From assembly GCA_910586065.1 (NCBI GenBank), contig CAJUGI010000007.1, forward strand, positions 32,171-96,170: a DNA stretch of 64,000 nucleotides, given 5' to 3'. Of the stretch, positions 1 through 8,064 are shown piece after piece (the stretch's first letter is position 1; every line of letters begins with the position of its first letter). The notes under the pieces are model-generated. The model was given only the letters and a program-made list of their open reading frames with translations. It did no database searches and had not been told where the DNA came from. Both the position numbers and the translations under genes were made by a program. Source of the DNA: an uncultured Christensenella sp. GTDB lineage: Bacteria; Bacillota; Clostridia; Christensenellales; Borkfalkiaceae.

Positions 1-91
1 AATACGGGAGTGAGGAGGAAAGAACAACGGCAGAGGGCATTAAAGGGGCATAAGCGCGGGACAAGGTGAATAACATAAACCGAGGTAGTTT

Positions 92-2791
92 ATGGGTAAT
101 TTTTGCTTTGAAGAAGGGGAACAGACTTTAAAAAGGCTGGGAACTTCCCGCGAGGGGCTGAGCGCGGCGGAGGCTGCGGCAAGACTTGAAAAACACGGCG
201 CGAACGAATTGGAAAAAAGCAAGTCCGCCGGTCCTATAAAACTGTTTTTTGCGCAGTTTAAGGATTTTATGACAATTCTTTTGGTGGTTGCCGCGGCGGT
301 TTCGGGGTTGATTGCGTTTATTTCGAAGGATTTAAACGATTTGACGGATACCGTTATTATAATAACCATAATTATTCTGAACGCCGTTGTTGGAACGGTT
401 CAGCAATACCGCGCAGACAAGGCGATTGAAAATTTAAAGAAACTTTCCGCTTCGTTTTGCAAAGTCAGAAGAGACGGACGGGAGACCGTTATCCCCTGTG
501 AAGCGCTTACCGTAGGGGACGTGGTGCTTTTGGAAGAGGGGGACGTGGTGCCTGCCGATTGCAGGATTTTAGAGTGCAATTCGCTTATGTGCGACGAATC
601 GGCGCTGACGGGAGAAAGTACGGGCGCGGAGAAAAGCCCCGAAAGAATACGCGGAAACAAGGTTGCGCTCGGGAATATGAAAAACACGCTGTTCGGTTCA
701 ACTTTCGTTTTGCGCGGCAATGCTACCGCCGTGGTGACAAACGTTGGAATGGGAACGGAAATGGGCAAGATAGCCTCGCTTTTGCAAGGAGGCAAGGCGG
801 GAAAAACTCCGCTTGAAAACTCGCTTGTAAAGCTTGGAAAGATTATTTCCGCGTTTGTTCTGGCGGTTACGGCAGTTATATTTATAGTCGGGCTGTTTGT
901 GAGACAGGACGGACTTTTGAAGAACTTTATGTCCTCGGTTGCGGTGGCTGTTGCCGCTATTCCGGAAGGACTGCCCGCCGTGGTGACGATTATTATGGCT
1001 ATGGGCGTGCAGAGAATGTCGAAGCGCGGCGTGGTTATAAGAAAGCTGAAGTCGGTGGAAACGTTGGGGAGCTGTTCGGTGATATGCTCTGACAAAACGG
1101 GAACTTTGACGCAGAATAAACTTAAGGTGGTTGCCGCATATTGCGGGGGCAAACGTTGTTCAAACGAGGATATAAGAGGGGCAATTTCTTTAAATAGGGC
1201 AAAAAACAGCCCTGAAAACAGGCTTTTGCAATGTATGTCCGCCTGCATTAACGTTAAAGGCGAAAAGGGGCGCGAGCTGGGAGACCCGACTGAGGTTGCC
1301 TTGAAGATATATGCGGGGGAATGCGGATTTTCGGGGAGTTTTGCGAGGACTGGGGAGAAACCGTTTACCTCGGAAAGAAAGATGATGACCGTTGCAGTGG
1401 ACGACGGCGGAAAGAAAACGAGCTTTACCAAGGGCGCGCCGGATATTCTGATTAAAAAATGCACTCACATACTGACCGCGTCGGGGATAAGGGAAATGAC
1501 CGAAGCGGACAGAATTGCGGTTGTTAACGAAAACGACGGTATGTCTGACGAGGCTTTGCGCGTTTTGGGTTTTGCTTATAAAAACGGCGGGGATATGTGC
1601 GAAGAAAGCCTTGTTTTTATAGGGCTTTGCGGTATGATTGACGCGGTTAAAGAGGGCGTGGGCGAGGCTGTGGAAGAATGTCGCGGCGCCGGAATAACTA
1701 CGGTTATGATAACGGGAGACCACGTGCGGACTGCGCTTGCAATCGCAAAAAAAGCTGGTATAGCAAGCGATATGAACGAAGTTATGACGGGAGAACAGCT
1801 GGACGCGCTTCCGGAAAACGAGCTGGACGAGAAGATAGAGAACTGCCGCGTGTTTGCGAGAGTTTCGCCAAAGCATAAAAATATTATTGTGCAGGCTTTG
1901 CAGAGGCGCGGAAAGGTTGTTGCGATGACGGGCGACGGAATAAACGACGCCCCGAGCATAAAGAGCGCGGATATAGGCATTGCTATGGGCAGAGCCGGTA
2001 CCGACGTGACGAAGAGCGCTTCGGATATGGTTATAACCGACGATAACTTTACTACGATTGTTTCCGCCGTGCGCGAGGGCAGAAGAATTTCGGGCAATAT
2101 AAGAAAGACTATACAGTTTTTTATTTCGACCAATCTTGCCGAAGTGCTTGCCATTTTAATTGCGTCGCTGTTTTTGTTCAGGTTTGACTTTTTACTTTCC
2201 ACGCAGCTTTTGTGGCTGAATCTGATTACGGACAGTTTGCCTGTTCTGGCGCTTGGTATTGAGCGCGAGGAGAGGGACGTTATGAAACGCCCGCCCGAAC
2301 GCGCTGAGAAAGGGTTGTTTTCAAAATTGTCGCTGTGCTCTATTGCGTATTACGGGTTGTTTATGACGGCGGTGACCGTGGGCGTTTTTGCGGGCGCATT
2401 GAAAGCTTGCGGAAACGAAGTCGCCACGACAATGACTTTTATGACGCTTTCGTTTTTGGAGCTTTTTCAGGCGTTCAATATTCGTACGGAACGCGGAACG
2501 GCTTTCGGCAAAGGGATGTTTTCGAACAAAGTGTTGCTTTTGACCGTGGGGGCGGGAGTGCTTGTGAACGTGCTTTTGTGCGTAAGTCCGTTATCCGTTG
2601 CATTCGGACTGGTTGCGCTGTCACCCGCGCAGTGGGCTATTGTGTTCGGGTTGTCGCTTTCGGTTATTCCCGCGGGGGAACTGTTTAAGCTGTGCGTAAG
2701 AATTTTTACAAGGCGCAAATTGCGTTTGCCGCTGCATATTAAGGGGGCAAGCGTGATGAAAAGAACGGCGGAAATGAAAAATAAGGCGTAA
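92..2791 (+). CDS. P-type calcium-transporting ATPase
   Basis: An 899-residue P2-type cation ATPase that would pump Ca2+ out across the cytoplasmic membrane at the cost of ATP. The actuator motif LTGES lies near residue 174. The phosphorylation motif DKTGTLT has its Asp near residue 334. The hinge motif TGDGINDAPS is near residue 612. Paired membrane helices occur near 60-110, 250-300 and through the last 200 residues, and PEGLPA in helix 4 is typical of SERCA/PMCA-type pumps. The N-terminal cation-ATPase domain is present, and the length is normal for bacterial calcium ATPases. The start at 92 follows a GAGGTAG ribosome site. A palindromic terminator follows directly, so the gene is probably monocistronic. 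Mn2+ or another divalent ion is possible as substrate. Confidence 0.95.
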   Translation: MGNFCFEEGEQTLKRLGTSREGLSAAEAAARLEKHGANELEKSKSAGPIKLFFAQFKDFMTILLVVAAAVSGLIAFISKDLNDLTDTVIIITIIILNAVVGTVQQYRADKAIENLKKLSASFCKVRRDGRETVIPCEALTVGDVVLLEEGDVVPADCRILECNSLMCDESALTGESTGAEKSPERIRGNKVALGNMKNTLFGSTFVLRGNATAVVTNVGMGTEMGKIASLLQGGKAGKTPLENSLVKLGKIISAFVLAVTAVIFIVGLFVRQDGLLKNFMSSVAVAVAAIPEGLPAVVTIIMAMGVQRMSKRGVVIRKLKSVETLGSCSVICSDKTGTLTQNKLKVVAAYCGGKRCSNEDIRGAISLNRAKNSPENRLLQCMSACINVKGEKGRELGDPTEVALKIYAGECGFSGSFARTGEKPFTSERKMMTVAVDDGGKKTSFTKGAPDILIKKCTHILTASGIREMTEADRIAVVNENDGMSDEALRVLGFAYKNGGDMCEESLVFIGLCGMIDAVKEGVGEAVEECRGAGITTVMITGDHVRTALAIAKKAGIASDMNEVMTGEQLDALPENELDEKIENCRVFARVSPKHKNIIVQALQRRGKVVAMTGDGINDAPSIKSADIGIAMGRAGTDVTKSASDMVITDDNFTTIVSAVREGRRISGNIRKTIQFFISTNLAEVLAILIASLFLFRFDFLLSTQLLWLNLITDSLPVLALGIEREERDVMKRPPERAEKGLFSKLSLCSIAYYGLFMTAVTVGVFAGALKACGNEVATTMTFMTLSFLELFQAFNIRTERGTAFGKGMFSNKVLLLTVGAGVLVNVLLCVSPLSVAFGLVALSPAQWAIVFGLSLSVIPAGELFKLCVRIFTRRKLRLPLHIKGASVMKRTAEMKNKA

Positions 2792-2796
2792 AAAAG

Positions 2797-2824
2797 CCCT
2801 GCTGCGTCAGCTGACGCGGCAGGG
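2797..2824. terminator. Palindromic terminator after the ATPase gene
   Basis: A near-perfect 28-nt hairpin, CCCTGC...GCAGGG around CAGCTG, six bases after the ATPase stop codon. It is followed by TAATTTTAT on the plus strand and preceded by an A run, so it may act in both directions. Confidence 0.7.
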
Positions 2825-3112
2825 TAATTTTATGTTTAACCGAAAGCGCGCCGAGGGAACCTTTGAGGTGAATGTTGGGCGCCTCTTTAAAGTCCTCATT
2901 TTCGGCGTAGATGATTGAATTAATGCCGGCGACGCTTTCTTTGCAAAGACTTATCGTAAGATTATCTGCTCTTGCTTTAGTTGAGGTTTCCGCTTCGGGA
3001 ATGTTTCCGCTGAATGGACGTAATCTTTTCCGAGTCCGCCGTTGTCGTAAATTATCTGACATATTTTTGATTTCGGCGCTGTTACGATTGCTATTATCGT
3101 TTCGGCATTCAT
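2825..3112 (-). pseudogene. Frameshifted small gene at the end of the glycosyltransferase operon
   Basis: From an ATG at 3112, 18 nt after the glycosyltransferase stop, a reading frame begins MNAETIIAIVTAPKSK and reads coding-like up to DYVHSAET. The coding-like sequence then continues in another frame as KARADNLTISLCKES... and ...HLKGSLGALSVKHK, after which it runs without a stop into the ATPase terminator. One indel near 3000 would restore a roughly 95-residue protein. I do not recognise the family. It is co-oriented with the two genes upstream and was probably their third operon member. Confidence 0.45.
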
Positions 3113-3129
3113 TATAAAGACTCCGTATA

Positions 3130-4245
3130 TCAGACTAAACCGATTATGTCGCGGGCGACTTCTGCGGAAGGATTGCCTGTGCACAGAGCGGAAAAGTTGG
3201 CGTGTTTTTTGCGGGAATTTTCGTCGTCGTTCAAATATGCGGAGATTGCCTTTACAATTTGTTTATACGATTTGACCACTATAGCCGCGTCGCGCTTTTT
3301 TAAAAACAGTATGTTTTTTACTTCGGGGAACAGTTTGTTGTCGTAAACTATAAATTTAACTTTGCAGGTCGACGCTTCGCATATGGAACTGCTTCCGCTT
3401 TTGCCGACCATGATTTGGCTGGCTTTCATAAGCCCGGGCATATTTGTTACAAAACCGAGATTTATAACGTTGTTTATATTGTTGCGTTTGATAAACGCGT
3501 CGATTTCTTTTTTGCTCTTTTCGTTATTGCCGTTTACGATAATCAGATTATAGTCTTTTATTTTGTCGTAAAGATATCTTACTAATTTGCAGTTGTCTCC
3601 GAAACCCGCTCCGCCGTTGGAGACGAGAATGAATTTATCGCTGTTAGCGCCAAGTTTTTTTACTACCTCGTTTACGGAAACGTCGGAGTAGAATTTTTCG
3701 GCGATAGGAACGCCGTATGTTTTGATAATATCGGGGTTTGCTCCCTTTTCGGTAAGTATAGACGTGACTTCTTTGCAGGAGGAAAATATTTTACTGCAAT
3801 GTTTCAGCTGCTGGGAATACCACGAAACTACAAAATCGGGCATCTGAAACACGTACTTAATGCGGACGCCTTCTTCGATTAACTCGTCGAGAGCCATTGC
3901 CGTTGTGTTCAGCGGCGTGTAAATTATGTCGGGCGAATATCTTTTGATGTATTTTACAAGTTCCTTTTTCATTTCGGAAACGTCTTTATTGATGAAAAAG
4001 TGTTTCCTTTTGGAACGCAGAGCGATTTTATAAGCTACGCTCTGTCCGAATGCAACGGTGCGGGGAATGTGCTTTACCAATTTGTAGTAATTTTCGCTTG
4101 AAAATTTAGCCATTTTAGGATTTTCGGCATAAATATCAACGTAATCGCAGACCACGCCGTCGTGCTTTTTAAGCGCGTCCATTACCGAATAACAAATCGA
4201 TTCGAGTCCGGCGCCGACTTTTAATCCGATACACAGAACTCTCAT
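3130..4245 (-). CDS. GT28-like glycosyltransferase (MGDG-synthase/UgtP type)
   Basis: A 371-residue protein with the two-Rossmann layout of GT-B enzymes. The N-terminal half (MRVLCIGLKVGAGLES, then HFFINKD and SPDIIYTPLN) resembles the MGDG-synthase N domain. The C-terminal half carries ILVSNGGAGFG, GFVTNMPGLM and MVGKSGSSSICEA, the donor-nucleotide pattern of glycosyltransferase family 28. Such enzymes add hexose or HexNAc to a lipid acceptor on the cytoplasmic face of the membrane. There is no signal peptide. Its start overlaps the stop of the upstream nucleotidyltransferase-kinase gene (ATGA-type overlap at 4242-4245), so the two are translationally coupled and probably serve one glycolipid or surface-polymer pathway. 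The acceptor cannot be read from the sequence. Confidence 0.75.
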   Translation of the reverse strand: MRVLCIGLKVGAGLESICYSVMDALKKHDGVVCDYVDIYAENPKMAKFSSENYYKLVKHIPRTVAFGQSVAYKIALRSKRKHFFINKDVSEMKKELVKYIKRYSPDIIYTPLNTTAMALDELIEEGVRIKYVFQMPDFVVSWYSQQLKHCSKIFSSCKEVTSILTEKGANPDIIKTYGVPIAEKFYSDVSVNEVVKKLGANSDKFILVSNGGAGFGDNCKLVRYLYDKIKDYNLIIVNGNNEKSKKEIDAFIKRNNINNVINLGFVTNMPGLMKASQIMVGKSGSSSICEASTCKVKFIVYDNKLFPEVKNILFLKKRDAAIVVKSYKQIVKAISAYLNDDENSRKKHANFSALCTGNPSAEVARDIIGLV

Positions 4246-5897
4246 TCAAGTCCTCTCTTTTTAAGCTGATTGTTCAGACACTTCAGTCCCGTAATATAAT
4301 ACAGAATCTGGGTATTGCTGTTGTCGGAGTGAAGTGGAATCATACTGATAAACAACAGACCTTCAATCAGTTCGATGTCGTCTACATTAAATCCGTGTGC
4401 GGCGATAATTCTGTCAAAGACGTCGGGGGAAATCATATCGTTGGAATAGAAATGATATTCGAAATCGTTGCAGGACCTTTCGGTCATATTGAACAGGTTT
4501 AAGGTTATTAAATCGTATAAGCCGTGATAGTTGTGCCTGAGTTTGGCTATATCGTAACGGCAATCGCCGTAGATTGTATCGATTTTGAAGTTGCCGCGGG
4601 GGTCGAGAAGTTTGAAAGTTCCGGAGGGGGGGAAGAAGATGATGTTGCTGAAGCAGCTGTCGCCGTGGATTATGGTTGCGAATTTACGGCTGTCTTCAAC
4701 CAGTTTTTCGAAAGCGGGCATAAGCTTTGGAAAGATTTTGTATACTCCCGTCAGCGGTTCTCCGTTGGCGTAAATTACGTCCTGTTCCAAAACGTCCTGC
4801 CGCGACCACTGTTTTATGCGCTCGAGAGTTTTATCTATATACATAAAACGCGAGCAGTCTTTTATGTCGAAATCCTTGGGCGCTTTGTGTTTCCAGAGTT
4901 CGTTTAAGGTGCGCAATAATTTATCGAATATGTACGCCCAGTTATTTTGTCCGATTTTATAATAATTGAAGTATTCGGTTAAAGTGCTGCCGTTTACAAA
5001 TTCGGTTTTGTAGGATACGACTTCGTTTCCGTCTACTTTTTTAACGGTGCTGCCGAAATAATTGGGGATGAGATAGCCCAGTCTGCGTCTGGATATTTCT
5101 TTAAGCCACATGATTTCGGATTTTAATTTGAGGTAAGAGCTTTCTTTTGTAAGTACTCCGAATTCATCCAGCTTGAATTTGTTGAAATTTCTACCGGCGA
5201 TATTTTTAGCCAGAGTCTGGTTATAATCCTTGAGCGTGCCGGTATCGTACCAGGAATTTATACGCATACCCTTGATTCGTTGACTTTTGCCGTATTCGCT
5301 TATCAGAGAACTGAGTTGCAGTTCGTTGCGGATTACAGGGTATTGTTTGCCGAGACAATTGCGGAGAAGTTCGGGATTGGTAAAATAGTAGAGACCTATG
5401 AGAACTTTGTTTGTTTCCGGCGTGTAATCCGGCTTGTCTATTATGTCGGTAACAACTTCGTCGGCGTTGGTTTTGATGAGACACCAGCGGGAGTGGGAGT
5501 TGTCGCTTATCGTTTTATATCCTATCCAGTCGTAACCGTAATCCAAATCAGTTTCGCACAGGGTGTCGCCCAAAAGCAAAATTGTGGGTTTGGTTATCAG
5601 TTCCCTGCATAGCTGAAAAGCGTGCAACGGCCCCTGGGGGTTGTCCTGAATTACGTAATTAAGCTTGATATATCCGCCGCCGAAGCTTTTTTCTGCAAAT
5701 TCGCGAACAATCAGGTTGTTTGCCGTGCTTGTTACAAACGTTACGTCGCAGACTTCTTCATTGGTTGCCAGGTCGGCTATCATATTGAAACACGCCGGTT
5801 TCTGGTTGATGGTCATCAGCCCTTTGGGCAGAGTAAAAGACAACGGAGCCAGACGTGTGGCTTTACCTGCGATTAAAATGACAAGTTGTTTTTCCAT
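4242..5897 (-). CDS. Nucleotidyltransferase fused to an APH/choline-kinase-like domain
   Basis: A 551-residue two-domain protein. Residues 1-240 form a sugar-phosphate or choline-phosphate nucleotidyltransferase: an altered signature AGKATRLAPLSFTLPKGLM, then LLLGDTL and GLYYF. Residues about 260-551 form an aminoglycoside-phosphotransferase-like kinase with the Brenner-type motif IIHGDSCFSNI and the metal-binding DPRG. The pair resembles a LicC-LicA fusion, which would phosphorylate a small alcohol and activate it as a CDP derivative, but a sugar kinase plus NDP-sugar synthase is equally possible. The glycine-rich loop is unusual, with IAGKATRL where G-G-x-G-T-R-L is common. It is the first gene of a leftward operon with the GT28-like transferase. 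Confidence 0.75.
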   Translation of the reverse strand: MEKQLVILIAGKATRLAPLSFTLPKGLMTINQKPACFNMIADLATNEEVCDVTFVTSTANNLIVREFAEKSFGGGYIKLNYVIQDNPQGPLHAFQLCRELITKPTILLLGDTLCETDLDYGYDWIGYKTISDNSHSRWCLIKTNADEVVTDIIDKPDYTPETNKVLIGLYYFTNPELLRNCLGKQYPVIRNELQLSSLISEYGKSQRIKGMRINSWYDTGTLKDYNQTLAKNIAGRNFNKFKLDEFGVLTKESSYLKLKSEIMWLKEISRRRLGYLIPNYFGSTVKKVDGNEVVSYKTEFVNGSTLTEYFNYYKIGQNNWAYIFDKLLRTLNELWKHKAPKDFDIKDCSRFMYIDKTLERIKQWSRQDVLEQDVIYANGEPLTGVYKIFPKLMPAFEKLVEDSRKFATIIHGDSCFSNIIFFPPSGTFKLLDPRGNFKIDTIYGDCRYDIAKLRHNYHGLYDLITLNLFNMTERSCNDFEYHFYSNDMISPDVFDRIIAAHGFNVDDIELIEGLLFISMIPLHSDNSNTQILYYITGLKCLNNQLKKRGLE

Positions 5898-5950
5898 TAG
5901 TTTATTACCTCATAATAATTGTAACAAAACGAAAAAAATAAGTCAATCGT

Positions 5951-5979
5951 TTGCCTTTCACATTGACGTCTGATATAAT
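5951..5979 (+). promoter_or_regulatory. Extended -10 promoter for a leaderless HAD gene
   Basis: TTGCCT at 5951-5956, a 17-bp spacer, then TATAAT at 5974-5979 preceded by TGA (extended -10). The expected start point is 5985-5987 and the only suitable ATG is at 5987, so the transcript would begin on or one base before the start codon. No Shine-Dalgarno sequence precedes that ATG. Confidence 0.7.
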
Positions 5980-5986
5980 AAAACCG

Positions 5987-6631
5987 ATGGTAAAAACGCA
6001 TGAAAAAAAATTAAAAATAATAGTATTTGACTTTGACGAGACTTTATACTATCATCCGCGCGCTCTTGAGTTTTATGTTGAGTTTATAAAGAACGCTATA
6101 TGCAGTTTGTCTTCGCGCAACGGTGACGAGGCGATGAAGATTATAAGAGAATATGGATTTGACCGAAGAGGCGAGAAGCGCGTATCGTTCGGGAAAACGT
6201 GCGGGAAGTTCGGAATAGACGAGAAGGCGTGGGACGAATATAAGCTTTCGCATTTTTTCGAGGTGGATTACGACGGTGCGGACACGGTTGATAATAAGCT
6301 GCTTATTGAACTGGCAAAAAAGTATACTCTTGTAATACTTTCTAACGAATTATACGAGAACATTATATATAAATCGGAAAGACTGGAGATAGACCTTTCG
6401 GTATTTGACAGAATATACGCGCCGAGTGTTGCGGACGGGGGACATTCCGTGGATAAAAAGGAGTCGTTTAAAAAGATTTGCGAAGATTACGGCGCGGAGC
6501 CTGACGAACTCTTTGCGTTGGGTGACCGTTATCAGGTGGACGTTGCGCCGCTTGTCGAACTCGGCGGTGCGGGCGTGCAGATATCTTCAGTGGCTGACGC
6601 CGAGAACATTATTAAAACGAAATTAATGTGA
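5987..6631 (+). CDS. HAD-superfamily hydrolase
   Basis: A 214-residue HAD phosphatase. Motif I is FDFDETLYY near residue 13 (nucleophile Asp and acid/base Asp), motif II is LVILSNE, a Lys lies in DKKESFKKI, and motif IV is FALGDRYQVDV. The spacing fits the subfamily with a C1-type helical cap between motifs I and II, which usually dephosphorylates small phosphorylated metabolites. Substrate unknown. The ATG at 5987 is preferred over a TTG at 5951 because the latter lies inside the -35 element. The gene is divergent from the nucleotidyltransferase-kinase operon and ends in a strong terminator. Confidence 0.8.
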   Translation: MVKTHEKKLKIIVFDFDETLYYHPRALEFYVEFIKNAICSLSSRNGDEAMKIIREYGFDRRGEKRVSFGKTCGKFGIDEKAWDEYKLSHFFEVDYDGADTVDNKLLIELAKKYTLVILSNELYENIIYKSERLEIDLSVFDRIYAPSVADGGHSVDKKESFKKICEDYGAEPDELFALGDRYQVDVAPLVELGGAGVQISSVADAENIIKTKLM

Positions 6632-6675
6632 TTTGCCGTAAAAAGACCGGCGCATATTGCGCGATTTCGTGTAAA

Positions 6676-6704
6676 AAAGGACGAACCCTGACGGTTCGTC
6701 CTTT
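6676..6704 (+). terminator. Rho-independent terminator
   Basis: A perfect 12-bp stem (AAAGGACGAACC with GGTTCGTCCTTT) around a 5-nt loop, 44 bases past the HAD stop. The stretch 6705-6898 holds no feature I can support. Confidence 0.8.
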
Positions 6705-6898
6705 AATAATTTGCGGTGATATAAGTTCTGACTTTCGTATCGTGAGAGCTGGTTTTTATTTCGGTGAGGTGAAACCGTATCGGGGATATTCTGCATAAAC
6801 TCCGCGTAGTTTCTATTTGCGGAAATAAATTTTTTAAGTATAGCATAATTGAAATTTATCTATAAAAGTTTTATTAACCTTTAATCTAAAACGATTTT

Positions 6899-7336
6899 TT
6901 AATCAAAAATATTATCAATAATTTCGCCGATTATGTTTTTTTCGTAATCTACTTTCCTTTTTATAAAACCGCTAATTTTGTATGGAGTAAAAAACACAAC
7001 CGTTAATCCGCTTTTTACAAAAATATAGGTCTTTAACGCATTTGTCGATTTACCGTTGCTAAGTCCTATTTGCGTGCTATAAGAAAACCAAGCATATTCA
7101 AAATCAATATTCTTTAATATGTTTATAGCTGCCGATAATGCCGCGTCAACGTCAGTTTGTCCGTTTTTAGGTTGCAAACTCATAATTTTATTTGAATTCG
7201 GTATATTTCCTTGCGTTACAAGCATAGGCAACACACACTTATCTTTCGACAAATTAGAAGCAGACATTGATAAATGATTATTTAATAATTCTAATATTTT
7301 ATCGGTAATTTCATTTGGTATATCCTGAAAATTCAT
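6899..7336 (-). CDS. Hypothetical protein, 145 aa
   Basis: Not recognised. A soluble, AT-rich 145-residue protein beginning MNFQDIPNEITDKILELL, with a beta-rich C-terminal half (YAWFSYSTQIGLS, TYIFVKSGLTVVFF). The ATG at 7336 follows a GGAGGA ribosome site about 11 nt upstream. A TATAAT-like sequence lies near 7380-7400 on the same strand. No signal peptide or membrane segment is seen. Composition is more AT-rich than the neighbours, which may indicate transfer. Confidence 0.65.
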   Translation of the reverse strand: MNFQDIPNEITDKILELLNNHLSMSASNLSKDKCVLPMLVTQGNIPNSNKIMSLQPKNGQTDVDAALSAAINILKNIDFEYAWFSYSTQIGLSNGKSTNALKTYIFVKSGLTVVFFTPYKISGFIKRKVDYEKNIIGEIIDNIFD

Positions 7337-7643
7337 AATTTTAATTGTCCTCCGCTAAATTACTGTCAGCTTAGAGAAATTATATCATAATATAATAGGA
7401 TAAGCAACTTTATAATATTAAATGACAGACGGGCGTGAGCTTGTTTTGACGCGGTGAAGTCTGCCGAGCCGGTGTGGACGGACGGCGCCCGCTACGCAAT
7501 AATCAAGGTGACGTAAGACGCATTGTTCCGTCTGCGCAAGCAGGCGGCTTTATGACGGTTCGCGTTGCCGTTGCGGTTAACGGGCGGGTTAGTGGTAGTC
7601 TGTTTCGAAAAGTTTTCAAATATATCTTCTATCAATTCCGACG
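7337..7643. other. Intergenic stretch with a possible coding remnant
   Basis: Apart from the upstream region of the hypothetical gene, a short plus-strand reading frame bounded by stops at 7436 and 7516 (AEPVWTDGARYAIIKVT at its end) reads like the C-terminus of a lost gene. No intact gene is visible here. Confidence 0.3.
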
Positions 7644-7973
7644 GTGTTTTCAAACGCCGCATTCATGGTGCGCGAATACATTGCCGCACGCCCCGACGAA
7701 TGGAATGAGATAATATCAGCTGCCGAGTTCCAAAAATATTTTACGGTAAAAGGTACCGCGCTTAAAAACGTCCCCGCAGGGTTTGACAAAGAGCATCCGC
7801 AAGCTCGATATTTAAAATACAAATCTTGGTATCTGGAATACTACATGGCGGACGGGGATGTCTGCGGGGGAGAAGGTTTTTTGCGCAAATCGCTTGAAGT
7901 GTTTAAGGCAATGAAGCCGTTTAACGATTATCTTAATTGCGCGTTGAAGGATTTTACAATGCCGACGAGATAG
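7644..7973 (+). pseudogene. C-terminal remnant of a DUF2461-family protein
   Basis: A 109-residue fragment matching the second half of DUF2461 (TIGR02453) proteins: LKNVPAGFDKEHPQARYLKYKSW in the middle, then EGFLRKSLEVFKAMKPFNDYL and the closing ALKDFTMPTR. Family members are about 210-230 residues long, and the N-terminal half is absent upstream. There is no ribosome site at 7644. Probably a decayed gene, not a functional short protein. The family assignment is from memory of its motifs. Confidence 0.6.
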
Positions 7974-8003
7974 AAAAACGCGCGCTTAAATTTGTGTCGA
8001 TAC

Positions 8004-8032
8004 TTGAAATCGCGTCTAATATATGATACAAT
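8004..8032 (+). promoter_or_regulatory. Promoter of the BspA-like gene
   Basis: TTGAAA at 8004-8009, 17-bp spacer, TACAAT at 8027-8032 with an upstream TGA (extended -10). It lies 33 bp before the BspA-like start codon, which has an AGGAGAG ribosome site. Confidence 0.7.
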
Positions 8033-8064
8033 ACAAAAGTAAGAATTTAATAGGAGAGTAAAAT

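Noticed and set aside
400..1464. A 354-residue reading frame antisense to the calcium ATPase gene
   Set aside because: It lies wholly inside a well-supported gene on the other strand, has Ser/Pro-rich shadow composition and no ribosome site.
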